Source of the DNA: Metopolophium dirhodum
Lineage: Eukaryota > Arthropoda > Insecta > Hemiptera > Aphididae
Assembly: GCF_019925205.1 (NCBI RefSeq)
Contig: NC_083560.1
Location: 17,503,145-17,567,144 of the forward strand
Reading direction: 5' to 3'
DNA: 64,000 bases
Shown: in pieces, positions 12,401 to 23,919 of the stretch
How positions within the stretch are numbered: the stretch's first letter is position 1
Layout of the letters: each line of letters opens with the position of its first letter
The notes under the pieces: generated by a model
What the model saw: the letters and a program-made list of their open reading frames with translations, nothing else
Told to the model about the DNA's origin: nothing
The model's database searches: none
Program-made: the position numbers and the translations under genes

Positions 12401-13483
12401 ATTCACAACGTTTCAGGCGAAATTTTAAATAAACAACATGTTTCAGTGAGTAAATCATTCTCGGCGCGAATTTGGTAGGGGTAGGCGGGGCGAGTCGTTC
12501 AGATATTATTACGTACAAACTAACACCTAATCAATAACATTTATTATATTCAAACATAACATCGCGTGAAGAATAATACCATAATACCATTCACTAAACG
12601 CACACAATGTTGTTGTCAATCTGATCCCATATAATACCATCGGATAATGCTCTGTAAACCAATTATATTATTGAAACAACATTTTAAAATAATGTTCCAA
12701 GCTGAAATAATGCGATCATCGGCGCGTGGTGTCTATAACACTCATCAGTATTTGAAGCGAATTTTTTTTTAAATCAATAAAATGATATAATATCAACGAC
12801 GATGGCGAAGATTTGTTTTTACTTATATGAATACAATTACGATATAATGATGTAAAAAAATTCTGCGAAAGGTTGAAAATATATAATCGTAATTGCATTA
12901 CTGTATCAACCAATTTAAGATAAATATCATTTTATTTTGAATTTATAGTTAATTTAATCATAGAAAAAAAATTGTTTATCAAAGCGACGCATGAGTTGCT
13001 GTAAGAGACTGACGTTTGGAATGTTATATAATAATTATAATCGATTAGGGGCCAACAAAAAAACTAAAAATACATACATCGGCTGACCAAGTTTGATAAA
13101 AAAAATTAAATGATGTTCATTGAGGGGTGTTATTGACATTTTCTCTGTCCAACGCTTAAATAATACTACTTACGTAATTCCATTTTTAATCTATAATAAT
13201 TAAAATATTCTTTTTTGGAATAATTAATTTTTTAATAATTATAACTACAGATGATTTAATTTTAAAAGTTTTTATTGTTCAATATTGTGTTTATAAGTAT
13301 TATATTACTATAAAAATGCTTTGTTGCATTATGGCTATATATATTTATATGTATTGTTTTACGTGCAATGACATGATAGATAATTTTTAAAACAACGCGT
13401 CCTTGAATCTTGTCGTTTTCGCACATTTAATTCCTATAATAATATAATATACATATAATGCATTACAGTTTATTTGTATAAAG
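9496..13483. other. AT-rich intergenic DNA, one repeat fragment
   Basis: No gene recognised. The only repeat noted is at about 10868-10960, where TAATTCAAATGTAACACATC and following bases resemble 49670-49745, part of the ATTCTGAGCGGAG family. Short frames (9540-9743, 10116-10494, 11377-11601, 12716-12913) have no family signature. A 15-base A run lies near 10825. Confidence 0.55.
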
Positions 13484-13640
13484 GGTGATCCATTTAAGGG
13501 TATACGCTCGCATTATTTCGAAAACTTTAATCTTTTTTGAATAATATTTGTTGTCATTATTATTTGAGTTTTTCACTTTTTTGAGTTAACGTTTAACGCT
13601 TTCTCAATTTTTTTCAAAATAAACAGATTTTATCTATTAA
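13484..13640 (+). mobile_element. Fragment of CAGGGTGATCC palindromic MITE
   Basis: AAGGGTGATCCATTTAAGGG followed by GCTCGCATTATTTCGAAAAC and a T-rich stretch resembles the left end of the element at 50376-50907. The match fades after about 150 bp and no right end was found, so this is a truncated copy. Confidence 0.5.
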
Positions 13641-16085
13641 TATACTCGCATCAGGTTGAAAGGATTTTTTGCATAATATCGTGTGATTATATTACCTAAA
13701 CAAATCACACATTTTGGATATATTTTCACAGATATATAGTTTGCTGTTTGGTATAACATTATTATGCTGTTCGACCAGTTATGCGTTTAATGATACTACT
13801 TAAAATAATCATGCATCGAATCATTTATTATTGTTGATATAATCGTGCACGGTGATACTACCGTTTTATCTATCGATTCCCTATCGTATTTTATGATAAA
13901 ATATTATTTAGTTGTTCACGGGCTGTTTGTACGTATTGTTACACTATATTTGTGATGCGATGTGTGCCGTATGACATAATATTTTATTGTAAAACACAAT
14001 ATACAAAAGAACGCGATAACATCGTGGACGACGGCGCAACATATAGGCAAAATAGGTACATTGGCGAGTTTAAGAACATCTGATTTCTGAACAAGATCTT
14101 GCGATAGTTGTTGTTGTTGTTCATTTATTCGTAAACACTTTTTAGGTTTCCACGTTCCATTTTATATCGGAAATCGAGTATCCGTACAATCTAGATCGCA
14201 CGTCACCGAGGTTGTTTTATCAGTGCGAGTGTAGAGGCGTAACTTTACGATATCGACAACCTCTCGGAAAACGTCAAAGAGATGTCGCAAGCGCGCTTAC
14301 CGCATCAAAACCATATCAACATTTAACGTAACAGCAGTTAACTGCTGTTTTTCGAATGTATCGATTTATCACAGACTTCAAAATTTTGATCGCGACGCAC
14401 ACCATAATGGTATGTCCACCACGGACCGAAGTCTCATGAACAGGATTTCTGTTTTGACAGATCGACTCGTCGTTGGTAATGATAGGGCAAATTTTGTCCG
14501 AAACAATTTCCAACTGTTTATCCGTACTATGAATATTTGTCTAGTGATTTCCTAGATGCGGTCAAAATCTGCAGTTTGACGTTTAATGATACTACCTATT
14601 ATAGGTACGTAAAAATTAATACGCAGAAAAGTATAAGACTATCCACACGATTAATTTGATCTTCTCTTATGCGTCTCTTGTAACATAATATTATACTTAA
14701 AAAACGATCAAAATTTTAATAGTTATATTCTATATAATATTTATGCTACAGTGCATTATCGGGCAGAACCGAACCATACCACATTCAATCACTGACCATA
14801 GTACAATATTATGGATATTATTATGTACTTCAGTATGTGAATATCTCTAGGTGTTTATGGATTGTTTCCAAATTGCTTCGTTATTTATTTTTTTTTTTTT
14901 TGATAGAATCCGTGAAAAATCGGAAAAACTAATCAAACCGATCCGATAATGTCCACACGTCGTCGTAAATCGTCACAAACTATTTAATTATATTATCCGT
15001 TGGACTGATTAGTCGGGTACTGTGATATTCTCTTTTTGCCAAACCGTCGGAACACAGTCATCATAATATTGTAACCCTCTGCGGTCGAAACCCTTTGCGT
15101 GTTTTAGTCCTTCGAAGTTCGCGCGTTTGTTGGACAGACGGGAAAACTACGTTGCGTACATACAGACCGATAATTTGTGTCGGACCAAAAACCACAAAAA
15201 CTAGTGTAAATATATGACAACCGTGTGGGTTCATGATTCCACAGAACAAATACGAGATTCGGTGGCCTCGAAAGACAAACCTTTACGCGAATTTGGGCGA
15301 TTAAATATTGCCCTTTCGCCCTAGTGATAGTTTAGAAACTAAATCGGAACAAATGTGTGTGTTTTGTCTAGTACAGTATACAGCGTTTGTCCTCGAAAGA
15401 ACTTAACCCACAGTAGTTCCAGTGATGTGAACTTTATCTCATAAATATTATTACCGCCGAATTTTATTTTTTTTAATTAATCCTAGCTTTTAATATTTTT
15501 TAATATATTTTTTTTAAATCGAAGTTTAAATAACAGGTTTATGGCTATAGACGGTATATCTTACACAGCCTACTAGGTACACAATAACTTAATATTATTA
15601 TAAAACATAAAAAAAATGTTCAAATTTGTCCTTTATTTACATATGTACTTTTCTTGTATTTATCTATCAGTGTTATAATAAATACACTTGAAATGTAAAC
15701 ATTTAGAATTAAATGATAAACATTTTGTGAAAAAAAACCAACACTCATCTGACCTGAACCAAAAATTATATTATATGGTGTGTAAAGCAATTAGTTACAA
15801 AATATTCTTGATTTTTAAAATATAATTTAATATATTACACGGTAATTTGAAGAATATTCTCCAAAGATAATACGCAACGTAATTTTACATCGTTACTGTA
15901 GCTTTAGACTTCTCTAAAACTGTCACTACCCACTCGTAATACAATATTTGATCGGTCGACGAAATCCGATTGTTAGTCGATTCAAATTTTTGATTAGGTT
16001 CGTACGGCTACTTATTATATTATTCACACAAATCACGCTCTGTATTCGATTTGGCCGACTCAGATTTTGTAAGAAAAACGATATC
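13641..16085. other. Intergenic DNA with two unassigned minus-strand open frames
   Basis: Composition is more balanced at 13990-14540 and 15030-15320, and minus-strand frames are open at 14316-14540 and 15061-15249. Neither has a recognisable domain, start context or convincing splice sites. They may be decayed coding sequence. A (GTT) run lies near 14107-14120. Confidence 0.4.
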
Positions 16086-16093
16086 AGTATAAT

Positions 16094-16486
16094 TAGTGTT
16101 TGAAAATTTCATGAAATATTTTAAGAGTGTGAAATATTTCAGTATTTTAATAAATTTTGTTTTATTTTTAAATAAGTTTTATATTTACATATAATTGTCA
16201 TAAATCACCTTCATAATTGTATGGTATCCATATATATACCTAACCTTTGGTATTATACATTTAAAACGGTATTTACAATTTTTTAATATTTTAATGCTTA
16301 AACGATACAAGTAGGTAGGTATACAATAATATACACGTATATTGTATACCTACATATTGAATTCTTACATTAGAATTTAGAACACTAGACATTGTGTAAA
16401 TAAAAAAAAAAATTGCGTTTTTATTTGTGTCAAAAAAAAAATTCAATGTTTCACGTTTTTGTGAAATATTTCATACTTAAACACTA
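16094..16486. mobile_element. hAT-like MITE (TTTCATGAAATATTT family)
   Basis: The 393-bp element has ends TAGTGTTTGAAAATTTC and TATTTCATACTTAAACACTA. It is flanked by a perfect 8-bp direct duplication AGTATAAT (16086-16093 and 16487-16494), the hAT hallmark. The interior is AT-rich with GAAATATTTCA palindromes and no coding potential. The elements at 34261 and 36311 share the ATTTCATGAAA-type subterminal sequence but have TAGGGTTCTG ends. Confidence 0.8.
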
Positions 16487-16494
16487 AGTATAAT

Positions 16495-17464
16495 ATCATT
16501 ATGTCAGTATGATATTCAAGTGCCTATATTGTAAGGAATAAAATTAACGATAACATCGCATAACTTTGTTACGACCGTGGCTTTTAGTGTACATTTTTTA
16601 AAAAAGCGGAAACGTAATGTCATCGCCAACAGGGGAAATCACCGCATATAGTCGTACGATTTCGACGCGCGTGCTGCGCCGCCGGCGAGTTTTCCGATTC
16701 GCTTAGGTCCTTATATAATCTTATACCTATATAGGTGTTGTATCCGTTTCGGTTTATTTCGAGCCCCTAGCGCCTTAGCGCGTGGCGTTGTGCGTATTTT
16801 GTGTGTGTTTTACCGTATACCCGATGTGGGTGCCTACGTTTACGACGCACTTCATAAATAATAATATATAGTGCACTCGTTATAATACGACTCGCGCGCA
16901 TAAACGACAAAAGGAACGGCAAATTTCGTTATCCAGAGTTCAAGAGAACGAACGGCGCAAGACAGCCAAACGAATTACGCGCGTATACAACAGTACACCC
17001 CGATAGGATTATAATATGCATTATATAATAATATTATGTATACTGCTGGTACGATGCGGTTATACGGCACGACGAAACGAACGATGTTTATGAAGACGTT
17101 TTAATTTTTTTATATTATTATTATTATTATTAGCTTTGTGCGGAGGAGAAAAAAAAAGCGATAATGATGTACGCGTATAAGATATTATACCCCGGGCAAA
17201 CCGACGTATGACGTACACAATATTATAGTTTATTCCGAAAAATAGAAGAAAATTGCATGCGTATAGTAATAAGAATATAATTATATATCGCTGCTGCTGG
17301 TGCAAAGACACGGCGGAAACACAGAGCACCCCGGCTCGTGAAAGCTGCAAAATAAAACGTTACGAAATTTCCGTTGTGTTGACCGTTTTAGTTGAACGCA
17401 AATTTAAATATAAAATTTAAAAAAAAAGTAAACCGTCGTTTTCACGATATGCATACGATATATT
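16495..17464. other. GC-richer intergenic patch, promoter-like but unassigned
   Basis: From 16560 to 17000 CpG-rich words such as CGACGCGCGTGCTGCGCCGC are frequent against an AT-rich background, as seen near insect promoters. No coding exon could be assigned. A (TAT) microsatellite lies near 17112-17132. The minus-strand frame at 17060-17350 crosses this low-complexity DNA and has no family signature. Confidence 0.35.
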
Positions 17465-17472
17465 GTAATAAC

Positions 17473-18163
17473 TAGGGCCCGGATTTCAATGCAAAGTGCA
17501 TATTTTTTCGGTTGATCACACACAATACTTTCTAAGTACATAGTTAACATTACATTAATTAACGTTACAATAATCATGTAACGAGGGATTGAAAGCTACA
17601 AATTTTATTTTTCATTTTTTTCCATATTTCGACGGTTTTTTATTTTTAGCATTATTGGGTCATTTTGTTGGTTTTTAATGCATATTTGTTCAATGTAGAT
17701 ATAAAATTTAGCCTATTCAAAATATTATCTAAATATAAATTATTTTCTTGATATTTAAGAAGGTTTATCGGGTTTTTCCATTCACATTTTCAATTTTTTT
17801 TCGACTCAGTTTTTTTTTCATTGCATTGCTCAAAATTTAGTTAGTACAATAGGCTTACTTAGAATGTTGATTTTACATACATTTTAATATATATTTTGGT
17901 ATGTTTAGAATGAATAATATTTCCCCAAAAACGGCCAAAACATATGTATATCAACATCATAGCAGTCAATATTTCAAATTTTCAGTTTTTTTAAATAAAA
18001 TAATAAATTAATAAATAACAATCATATCTCATTTATAAATTACAATTTGTATAAAAAAAAAATTATATGGAATTTTTAAGGTAATTTTTGTGGTAAAATG
18101 CATTTTTGGCCATTTTTTAGAACGTATTTGTATGGTTTTAAGTGCATTTAAATCCGGGCCCTA
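17473..18163. mobile_element. hAT-like MITE, family TAGGGxxCGGATTT
   Basis: The 691-bp element starts TAGGGCCCGGATTTCAATGC and ends GCATTTAAATCCGGGCCCTA. It has a perfect 8-bp target duplication GTAATAAC at 17465-17472 and 18164-18171. The interior is T-rich without coding capacity. It shares end design with 6167-6790 and more distantly with 39707-40274. The intact duplication suggests this copy is younger than the one at 6167. Confidence 0.85.
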
Positions 18164-18171
18164 GTAATAAC

Positions 18172-19847
18172 GTTCGTATGATACCTATCTAGATATTATA
18201 CCGAAACAGTCTGCATAATATGCTTACTGTAAACTAGGTATTTATTTACGTTTTTATAAAAACTTTTTTTTTAATAGTTTAATTACGCCGTTTCCGCGTA
18301 ATCAAGATATATGTACATATTTTTTTCCACCACGGCGATAAATACAAACTAGAAGTTAAACAGGCACGTGATCGAATTTACTATCCAGTGTTATAACCGA
18401 CCCGACGCCGCCGCCGCCGCCGACGAATTAAATAAAATAAATACGGATTTAAACCCGAAGGACGATCGCGAACCCTAATACTATTTTTCGTTTATCCTCT
18501 TTTATCCGCATGCGTCGAGACCGCACAGACCGGCACGGCGACCGCGTACGATTTTAATTTTCAAAAAAAATTTAAAATCTATACTAAATAGTGATGTTAT
18601 AACTATTTTGCAAGTCCGTAATAATGTTATACGATTGAAATAAAAAAAATTTGAACCTACGATCAAGCTCGATAATACTATACGACTTATTGTATATCAT
18701 CATATTATTTGTATCGTGTTGAATTCAAAATCGTTAGGCGCACCTCGCTATCGAGATTTCGCTCAGATTTTCCAGACATAATAAGTATGAAACCGTTCGT
18801 TTCAAATGGGAACATAATATGTGAATAGTGTTTTGTGCGTCCTACCTTGAAGCGACCAGAGCGTAATCCTCGGAAAGTGCCGTCGGCCAGGACTCGATCT
18901 TAAGCCACCGTGCGTCGAACTAAATAATACAGCTCGGGGGGTTAGTGGTCAAAAATAAGCGGGGGGTAAGAATCTGAAAATATCTGAAGTTAGTACCGAG
19001 TTATTTTAGTGTTGTGGGCATGCATTATAGTGATCTACAGTATGCCACACTGTCTCATAACACTGTAATGCCACTTAACTAGTTATACAATTGGAATTTC
19101 ACTATTTTTCTCTAGTTACGCGACTCGTGGAGGGATCTCATACTGTTGAATCAAGCTCACCGAATTACATTTTATTCACTGATTTTAAACGAGAATAACA
19201 TCTTTGTCGGATAATCGTATCTATACAAAATTATATTGTTTAGTCCGAAGGAGATATAACGTTGCTCGAAGATCAAAAAAATACATTTTACTAAGAATTT
19301 GTATAGAAAATTCCAACATGTCCATTGATAGTTTCGAATTTTTTTCAGGGTTTGATATGATTGGATAGTAACTTTTGATCTACTAAACTATTCGGAGGAC
19401 CTATACACTTACCACCTCTTTCCACGTGACGATATAATAATATGATTTAGAATGTTCTGTAAAAAATTAAATCTGGAATCCCTCTAGATTTATGTCTAAT
19501 AAGTAATGACAACGTAATTTTTTTAATAAAGATATTTTTAAGAACTGATATAATCACTATTAAAAGGAGATCTCCCTACACATTATATAATAATTAAGTT
19601 TTTCACTAAAGCTTATAATATTTTATTAAACTGTACACTATAGGCACATACCACCACCGCAAAGTCTGCAAATAAGTAAGTAAGTAAAATAATATATTTA
19701 CTTACCTAGGTACCAAAATTTCCGGACCTCGAACATATTATATTTTTTCCCAAATCATTTGGACCCACTTAGAAAATAATTGGCGAACCCTGACCTATAT
19801 AGTAATGCGCACACGTGCAGAACGGTCACGCGAAACCATAACGGTGA
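18172..19847. other. Intergenic DNA with (GCC)n, no gene recognised
   Basis: A (GCC)n run lies at about 18405-18423 within a CpG-rich patch (18390-18550). The rest is ordinary AT-rich sequence. No exon with supporting splice sites was identified. Confidence 0.5.
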
Positions 19848-20747
19848 GTTATAGTTCGAGATTTACGGCCAAAATTTCGTCGCACTGCACAGCCGTTGCA
19901 AAACACTATGCTCTAAAAACACGATTAACCTACGGTATTATGCACACTCGGTGACAAAACAAAAAAAAAAAACGCGCCAAAACGGTTCGACCGAGAGTCC
20001 GACGCGCAGAAAACTAGCCGCGACGACCGGACTGATAATAATGATAACAATACCGCGGTAACCAGCAGCTCACCGCGAGCACAGAGCGAATTCTATAGCG
20101 GTAAACATCGGAAACGACGGAAACGTTCGATAACAGAGACGTTCGGACTGTCTACGTTTTTAAGAGTAAACGTTTTGAAACATCGCGAACGCCCCGACCC
20201 AGCGTTTTGTCCGTCCAGTTCCAATAACCAATGCCTACCTCGGTATAAGAATAATAATATTATATATGTTCGGTAATATGAAATAATAATAAATTATAGT
20301 AACCGATGATGGTTATATGGTATATTCGTGACTCGTAACACGGTTCATTCACATACCACACCGAGCGCTTACGGATTTCCACCGTTTCGACGTTCCGAAC
20401 GTTGGCGTTCGTACTGCGAAACGTTTTCCACTAGAATATTTTGCTCTACCGAAAAAACATATTTCATGCGGCGGTCAGTATCCGCGGCCGTTCTTAAACC
20501 GCGGTATAGTACAGATGAATACGTGGAGATTCTATGATATTATAATACCATATTATACCGTGATTTCACAGACGATGAGCATAGTTTACGGAATTCTCGC
20601 AGCGACCCCGGGGTAACCGCAATATTTTGCGTCGGTTTTCAGTCTTGCCAACGCGATATCGTCGCAAATCGTTTTGTTCCACGTCCGTCTAGCCGTCGTC
20701 CCGAGGGCCCAAGTATTCAGTCGTTCAGTTTTCGCGCGTAAAATGTA
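19848..20747 (+). repeat. Duplicated promoter-like segment, copy 1
   Basis: This GC-rich segment is collinear with 21549-22125. Shared landmarks include TTATAGTT(C)GAG, the run of A followed by ACGCGCCAAAACGGTTCGA (19979-19997; copy 2 21661-21680), a CACCGCGAGC-type block (copy 2 CGCCGCGAGC), ACCGCGGT and a final GTTTTCG...AAAATG. It ends at 20743 in ATG immediately followed by TAA, so it does not encode the peptide found in copy 2. Two TCAGT words (20727 and 20735) resemble arthropod initiator elements. Copy 1 contains roughly 300 bp around 20110-20450 that copy 2 lacks. Confidence 0.6.
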
Positions 20748-20762
20748 AATCTTTTTGATAGT

Positions 20763-20985
20763 AATAATAATTTATTTATTAGCTAGTGGGTAGAAAGTTA
20801 CAAAGTACAATTGATTAACACAAGAAGTGACTTGAATCATTGCTCCACAGTGAGGTAATACCCCTTCCCGTAGAGCAAGAATACTTATGAAGATCTTATT
20901 TAGAGAAAAAAGAAGAAAAAAAGAACAATTGATTAAAAAATATAAAATTAATTTATTGTGTGACGTCGTAGATCATTGTAATAAA
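20763..20985 (-). mobile_element. Possible non-LTR retroelement 3' end
   Basis: On the minus strand this segment ends CCCACTAGCTAATAAATAAATTATTATTAC, an A-rich tail preceded by unique non-coding sequence, and it interrupts the AT-rich spacer after duplication copy 1. No reverse-transcriptase frame and no clear target duplication were found. It may instead be ordinary intergenic DNA. Confidence 0.25.
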
Positions 20986-21040
20986 TAAATACTTGTAAAT
21001 ATAAATGTTGATGATTTATTTTTTATTATTAATTATTAAT

Positions 21041-21531
21041 TTATGCATTATATAAAAATGAACGTTTGTCTGTGTGTGTGTGTATCTTTTATGCATTCCT
21101 AAACCGTTCATTCGGTTGCGATTGAATTTGGTACAGAGATAGATTAGAGCCCTGGAGAGAAGATAGGCTAATATTTAAAAAACGGTAAATTAGAGGTCTG
21201 ACCCGGGGTAGTGCTCGAATCACATGGATTTTGAGATTTACGGTGGAAATTTATGTTTATAAATCGGTCATCCGAGAAATAATCAGTAGAAATTAGTATT
21301 TATTATTTTATTGGTCGCCATTGGTTAATCGGCCGGATCAGGTGCATAACATGCACGTATCAAATCGAATTTTCACACATTGCCTACTTGATACGCTGTG
21401 GCATGCTATTCGATTGTCATGTCGCCTACCGGGGAGGCAAAGTCGCACCCGAAAGGAGTTGAAAAGTCACAGTTTTTTTTTAAAAAAAGTTGTAATTTAT
21501 TACGAGCGACGAAGTGCGCGGGACCAGCTAT
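21041..21531 (+). mobile_element. Non-autonomous Helitron-like element
   Basis: Begins ATTATATAAAAATGAACG, continues with a TGTGTGTG run and CCTAAACCGTTCATTCGGTTG...ATTGAATTTGGTACAGAGATAG, and ends GACGAAGTGCGCGGGACCAGCTA. A start of TATATAAAAATGAA, the GAATTTGGTACA motif and a GC-rich end close to CTAGT match Helitrons I recall from insects, aphids in particular. Here the terminal tetranucleotide reads CTAT rather than the expected CTRR, and a clear TC start is missing, so both ends may have mutated. No Rep/helicase sequence is present. It lies between the two copies of the promoter-like duplication. Confidence 0.6.
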
Positions 21532-21548
21532 AGTGATGTTATATTGAC

Positions 21549-22125
21549 TTATAGTTGAGCGGAATTTCGATCCGCAGCCTACCGTTTGTGCCCCAAAACA
21601 CGCTCGATATTATACTATTGCGATATGCACTCGCGACTCGCGGCGAGAAAACAAAAAAAAAACGCGCCAAAACGGTTCGATCGTGAGTCGGCCGGCAGGG
21701 CCGGGCGCGGGGGAAAACGGCCGCGACGACGATAAGACCGGCTGACGGACGATAACAATATTTCGTGGTCGTCCGCTCGCCGCGAGCGGAGTAAGCACGG
21801 TGTACGATTATTATACAATATTGTCAGTCTCCGGGTCCGTTATTGTACCGCGGTCAGGTCTAAATGCGTGATGCAGCTGATGGATGTGCAGGGACTCTGT
21901 ATTATAATAATATGATACCGCGGTTCTCCAGACGCTGCAATGGTTTATACGCAATCGGAAATATTCGCGGTTACCGGGTATGACCGCGATGTTTTCCGCC
22001 CCGGTCGTCGGTCTTGCCGGCGGTCGCGGTCGTCGCCGGCCGTTAATTTTCTCTCCCGTCGTCCGCGGATCCGAGACGGTTTTCGATCGATCGGTTTTCG
22101 AGTTGCGTCACTAAAATGCCGGACT
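21549..22125 (+). repeat. Duplicated promoter-like segment, copy 2
   Basis: GC-rich counterpart of 19848-20747 (landmarks given there). The 3' part (21940-22115) is the more GC-rich of the two copies and leads directly into the candidate first exon at 22116. The copies are diverged, so the duplication is old or one copy evolves freely. Confidence 0.6.
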
Positions 22126-22169
22126 TGGTTTTCCAGTTGTATTCGTGCTTGGAGTTTGCCGATTCTACC
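22116..22169 (+). CDS. Candidate first coding exon (18 codons)
   Basis: ATG at 22116 in context CTAAAATG opens a frame encoding MPDLVFQLYSCLEFADST. It ends exactly at a codon boundary at 22169, followed by ACC|GTGAGT, a near-consensus 5' splice donor. The preceding 150 bp is GC- and CpG-rich, like a promoter and 5' UTR, and is duplicated upstream. If unspliced, the frame stops after 26 codons (TAA at 22194). I do not recognise the peptide and no downstream exon was found in the window, so the gene, if real, has a long first intron or continues outside. It could also be coincidence in a CpG-rich patch. Confidence 0.3.
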
Positions 22170-22194
22170 GTGAGTACCTATGTACAGCTTAAAT

Positions 22195-22939
22195 AACCGT
22201 TAACTTTGCGCTTATCGAAAACTCAAATTCACGGCACAATGGGAATCGTGGTAAACGGGTTACTGTAGTACGGTCTAGAGAATTAATCCCCGTATAGGGA
22301 ATAGCGCAAAAATAAAAAAAAGAAAGGTCAAGCTTTTTATCGACTGGCTTTTTGTGCCGAACTCACCTGCTCGTACGCTCAACAGAAATAATATTTATTT
22401 TTTTTTGTCGTGGTACCTAACGATTTTGCAAAATTACCCAAAACATATCTACCCACATAATACATTATAAAATGCGAAATTAATTTCATCATATTTTATG
22501 GTTAGAATCTTTCAGTTACGGTCAATAATATTAATAAACAACGAAATTACATTTTACATGATAGCTATAATTGATTTTTTACACATTTTTTTTTTCAATA
22601 ATGGTCAGTCAAACACGTTGTTTTTTTACAAATTGCAGTTAACAATACACTTTTTAGTCTTATACGATAGTATATCTCGTTATTATTAAATTCGAAAATC
22701 GAGACAATACAAAATATATTATTCTAAATTCACTAAGTGTTGATAAAGTGCAAACAGGTTTCTGTTGCTGGCTGCTGTTCAAACGTATATTATAGTTCAT
22801 CCACCCTAAGATTATCAGCCTATAAATGAGGTTATCTGTATTCAATCACTATCGTCTACACGCTATCGTTTTATCTCGGGATTGTCAAATGGACAAACAG
22901 ACGCGGTTCGTTTATTGGAGAGACTCAGCATTCACGTTT
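22195..22939. other. AT-rich intergenic DNA, nothing recognised
   Basis: No feature recognised. If the exon at 22116 is real this would be first-intron sequence. Confidence 0.5.
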
Positions 22940-22947
22940 CCAGAAAC

Positions 22948-23026
22948 CAGTGGCGGACCCAAGGCTTAATTTTTTTTTTTTTGGGGGGGGGGCAACTTTT
23001 TCCTCTCCCCACTGGATCCGCCACTG
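22948..23026. mobile_element. Very short MITE with CAGTGGCGGA ends
   Basis: Starts CAGTGGCGGACCCAAGG and ends GGATCCGCCACTG; the 13-bp inverted repeats have one mismatch. Flanks CCAGAAAC (22940-22947) and TCAGAAAT (23027-23034) match at 6 of 8 positions with only C/T differences, consistent with a decayed 8-bp target duplication. The 79-bp element contains a T12 run followed by G10. CAGTGGCGGATC-type ends recur in animal DNA transposons. Confidence 0.7.
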
Positions 23027-23034
23027 TCAGAAAT

Positions 23035-23835
23035 ACACGATGTCAGGGTACTTTTCACATACAGAACAGCCCATCTAACTTTGCTGCCAACGCATCCATC
23101 TCTAGACTGATGAACACACCTATACAATTCGTATAATTTATGACAAATTCGTTTCCAGGCTGATTGCTATCACTGCTATGTCGTTATTATATGTTTACTA
23201 TAATAGTATCTTTGTAACTATTTTAATATTGTGTAATTATCGCATAATATTTGAAAACGAAATGACAAAATGTTTGCAACATATCTACCCTGTTAATGTT
23301 TTTGTATCGAATGAATATTTTTGATGGGCAAATATTATTACACAGAACCACGCCGCCGTTAAATATTTTTTGATAATTAGTATTGGTACCTACTCCAATA
23401 TATTATTATATTATTATTTATACGTAGGCAATTTAAAAAAAATTATATTGTTTACTAGCTACCTTTAAAATATTAAAAAAAAACCATTATTTTATTTGAA
23501 CATTCGTCAAAACGAATGTTTAGCAAAATCGTTAATTATTAAACCATTACAACCGCAAAATGTATACAAGGGTATATCGTTAAAAACGTTATTTTTTCAT
23601 ATTGACACAGATGGTCTATACCCAGTACGGGCTAATTTTTTTTTTTGGTGCAAATGGGGTAGACAGGTAATCTGTAACGAGTGTAAGGTTTCCAGTTAAA
23701 TGATGACAATGGCAAATGCTCCCTACGTCTCCCTACGGATGTAGTCGCATTAGTTTACAAACAAGTTAAATTTTTCCTGTTAAGATGATTGATCCAGGCA
23801 AGTTGACATTTTTTAATATGATTTTTTTCCAACAA
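23035..23835. other. AT-rich intergenic DNA, nothing recognised
   Basis: No supported gene or repeat. A T12 run lies near 23635-23646. Confidence 0.55.
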
Positions 23836-23919
23836 CCTTATAATATAGTCTTGCTCATCGAATCGTATGGATTTATAGAACTTTTCGTATCGTGGTTATC
23901 TGGGTACAAGCGGGGTCAA
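23836..23919 (+). pseudogene. Possible non-LTR reverse transcriptase scrap
   Basis: Within an 86-codon open frame (23785-24045), residues 18-45 contain PYNIVLLIESYGFIELF and SWLSGYKRGQ. This resembles the segment of Jockey-type reverse transcriptases where a leucine-rich stretch precedes GF, a tryptophan, an SYL/GY and R-x-Q. The flanking residues do not continue the family pattern (no SGVPQG follows), so only a short decayed piece would remain. Chance similarity is possible. Confidence 0.25.

Noticed and set aside
14316..14540. Minus-strand frame of about 74 codons
   Set aside because: Acceptor-like CTAG upstream is weak and the peptide is not recognisable; kept only as a note in the region entry.
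15061..15249. Minus-strand frame in a GC-balanced patch
   Set aside because: Considered as a decayed exon, but no domain and no paired splice sites were found.
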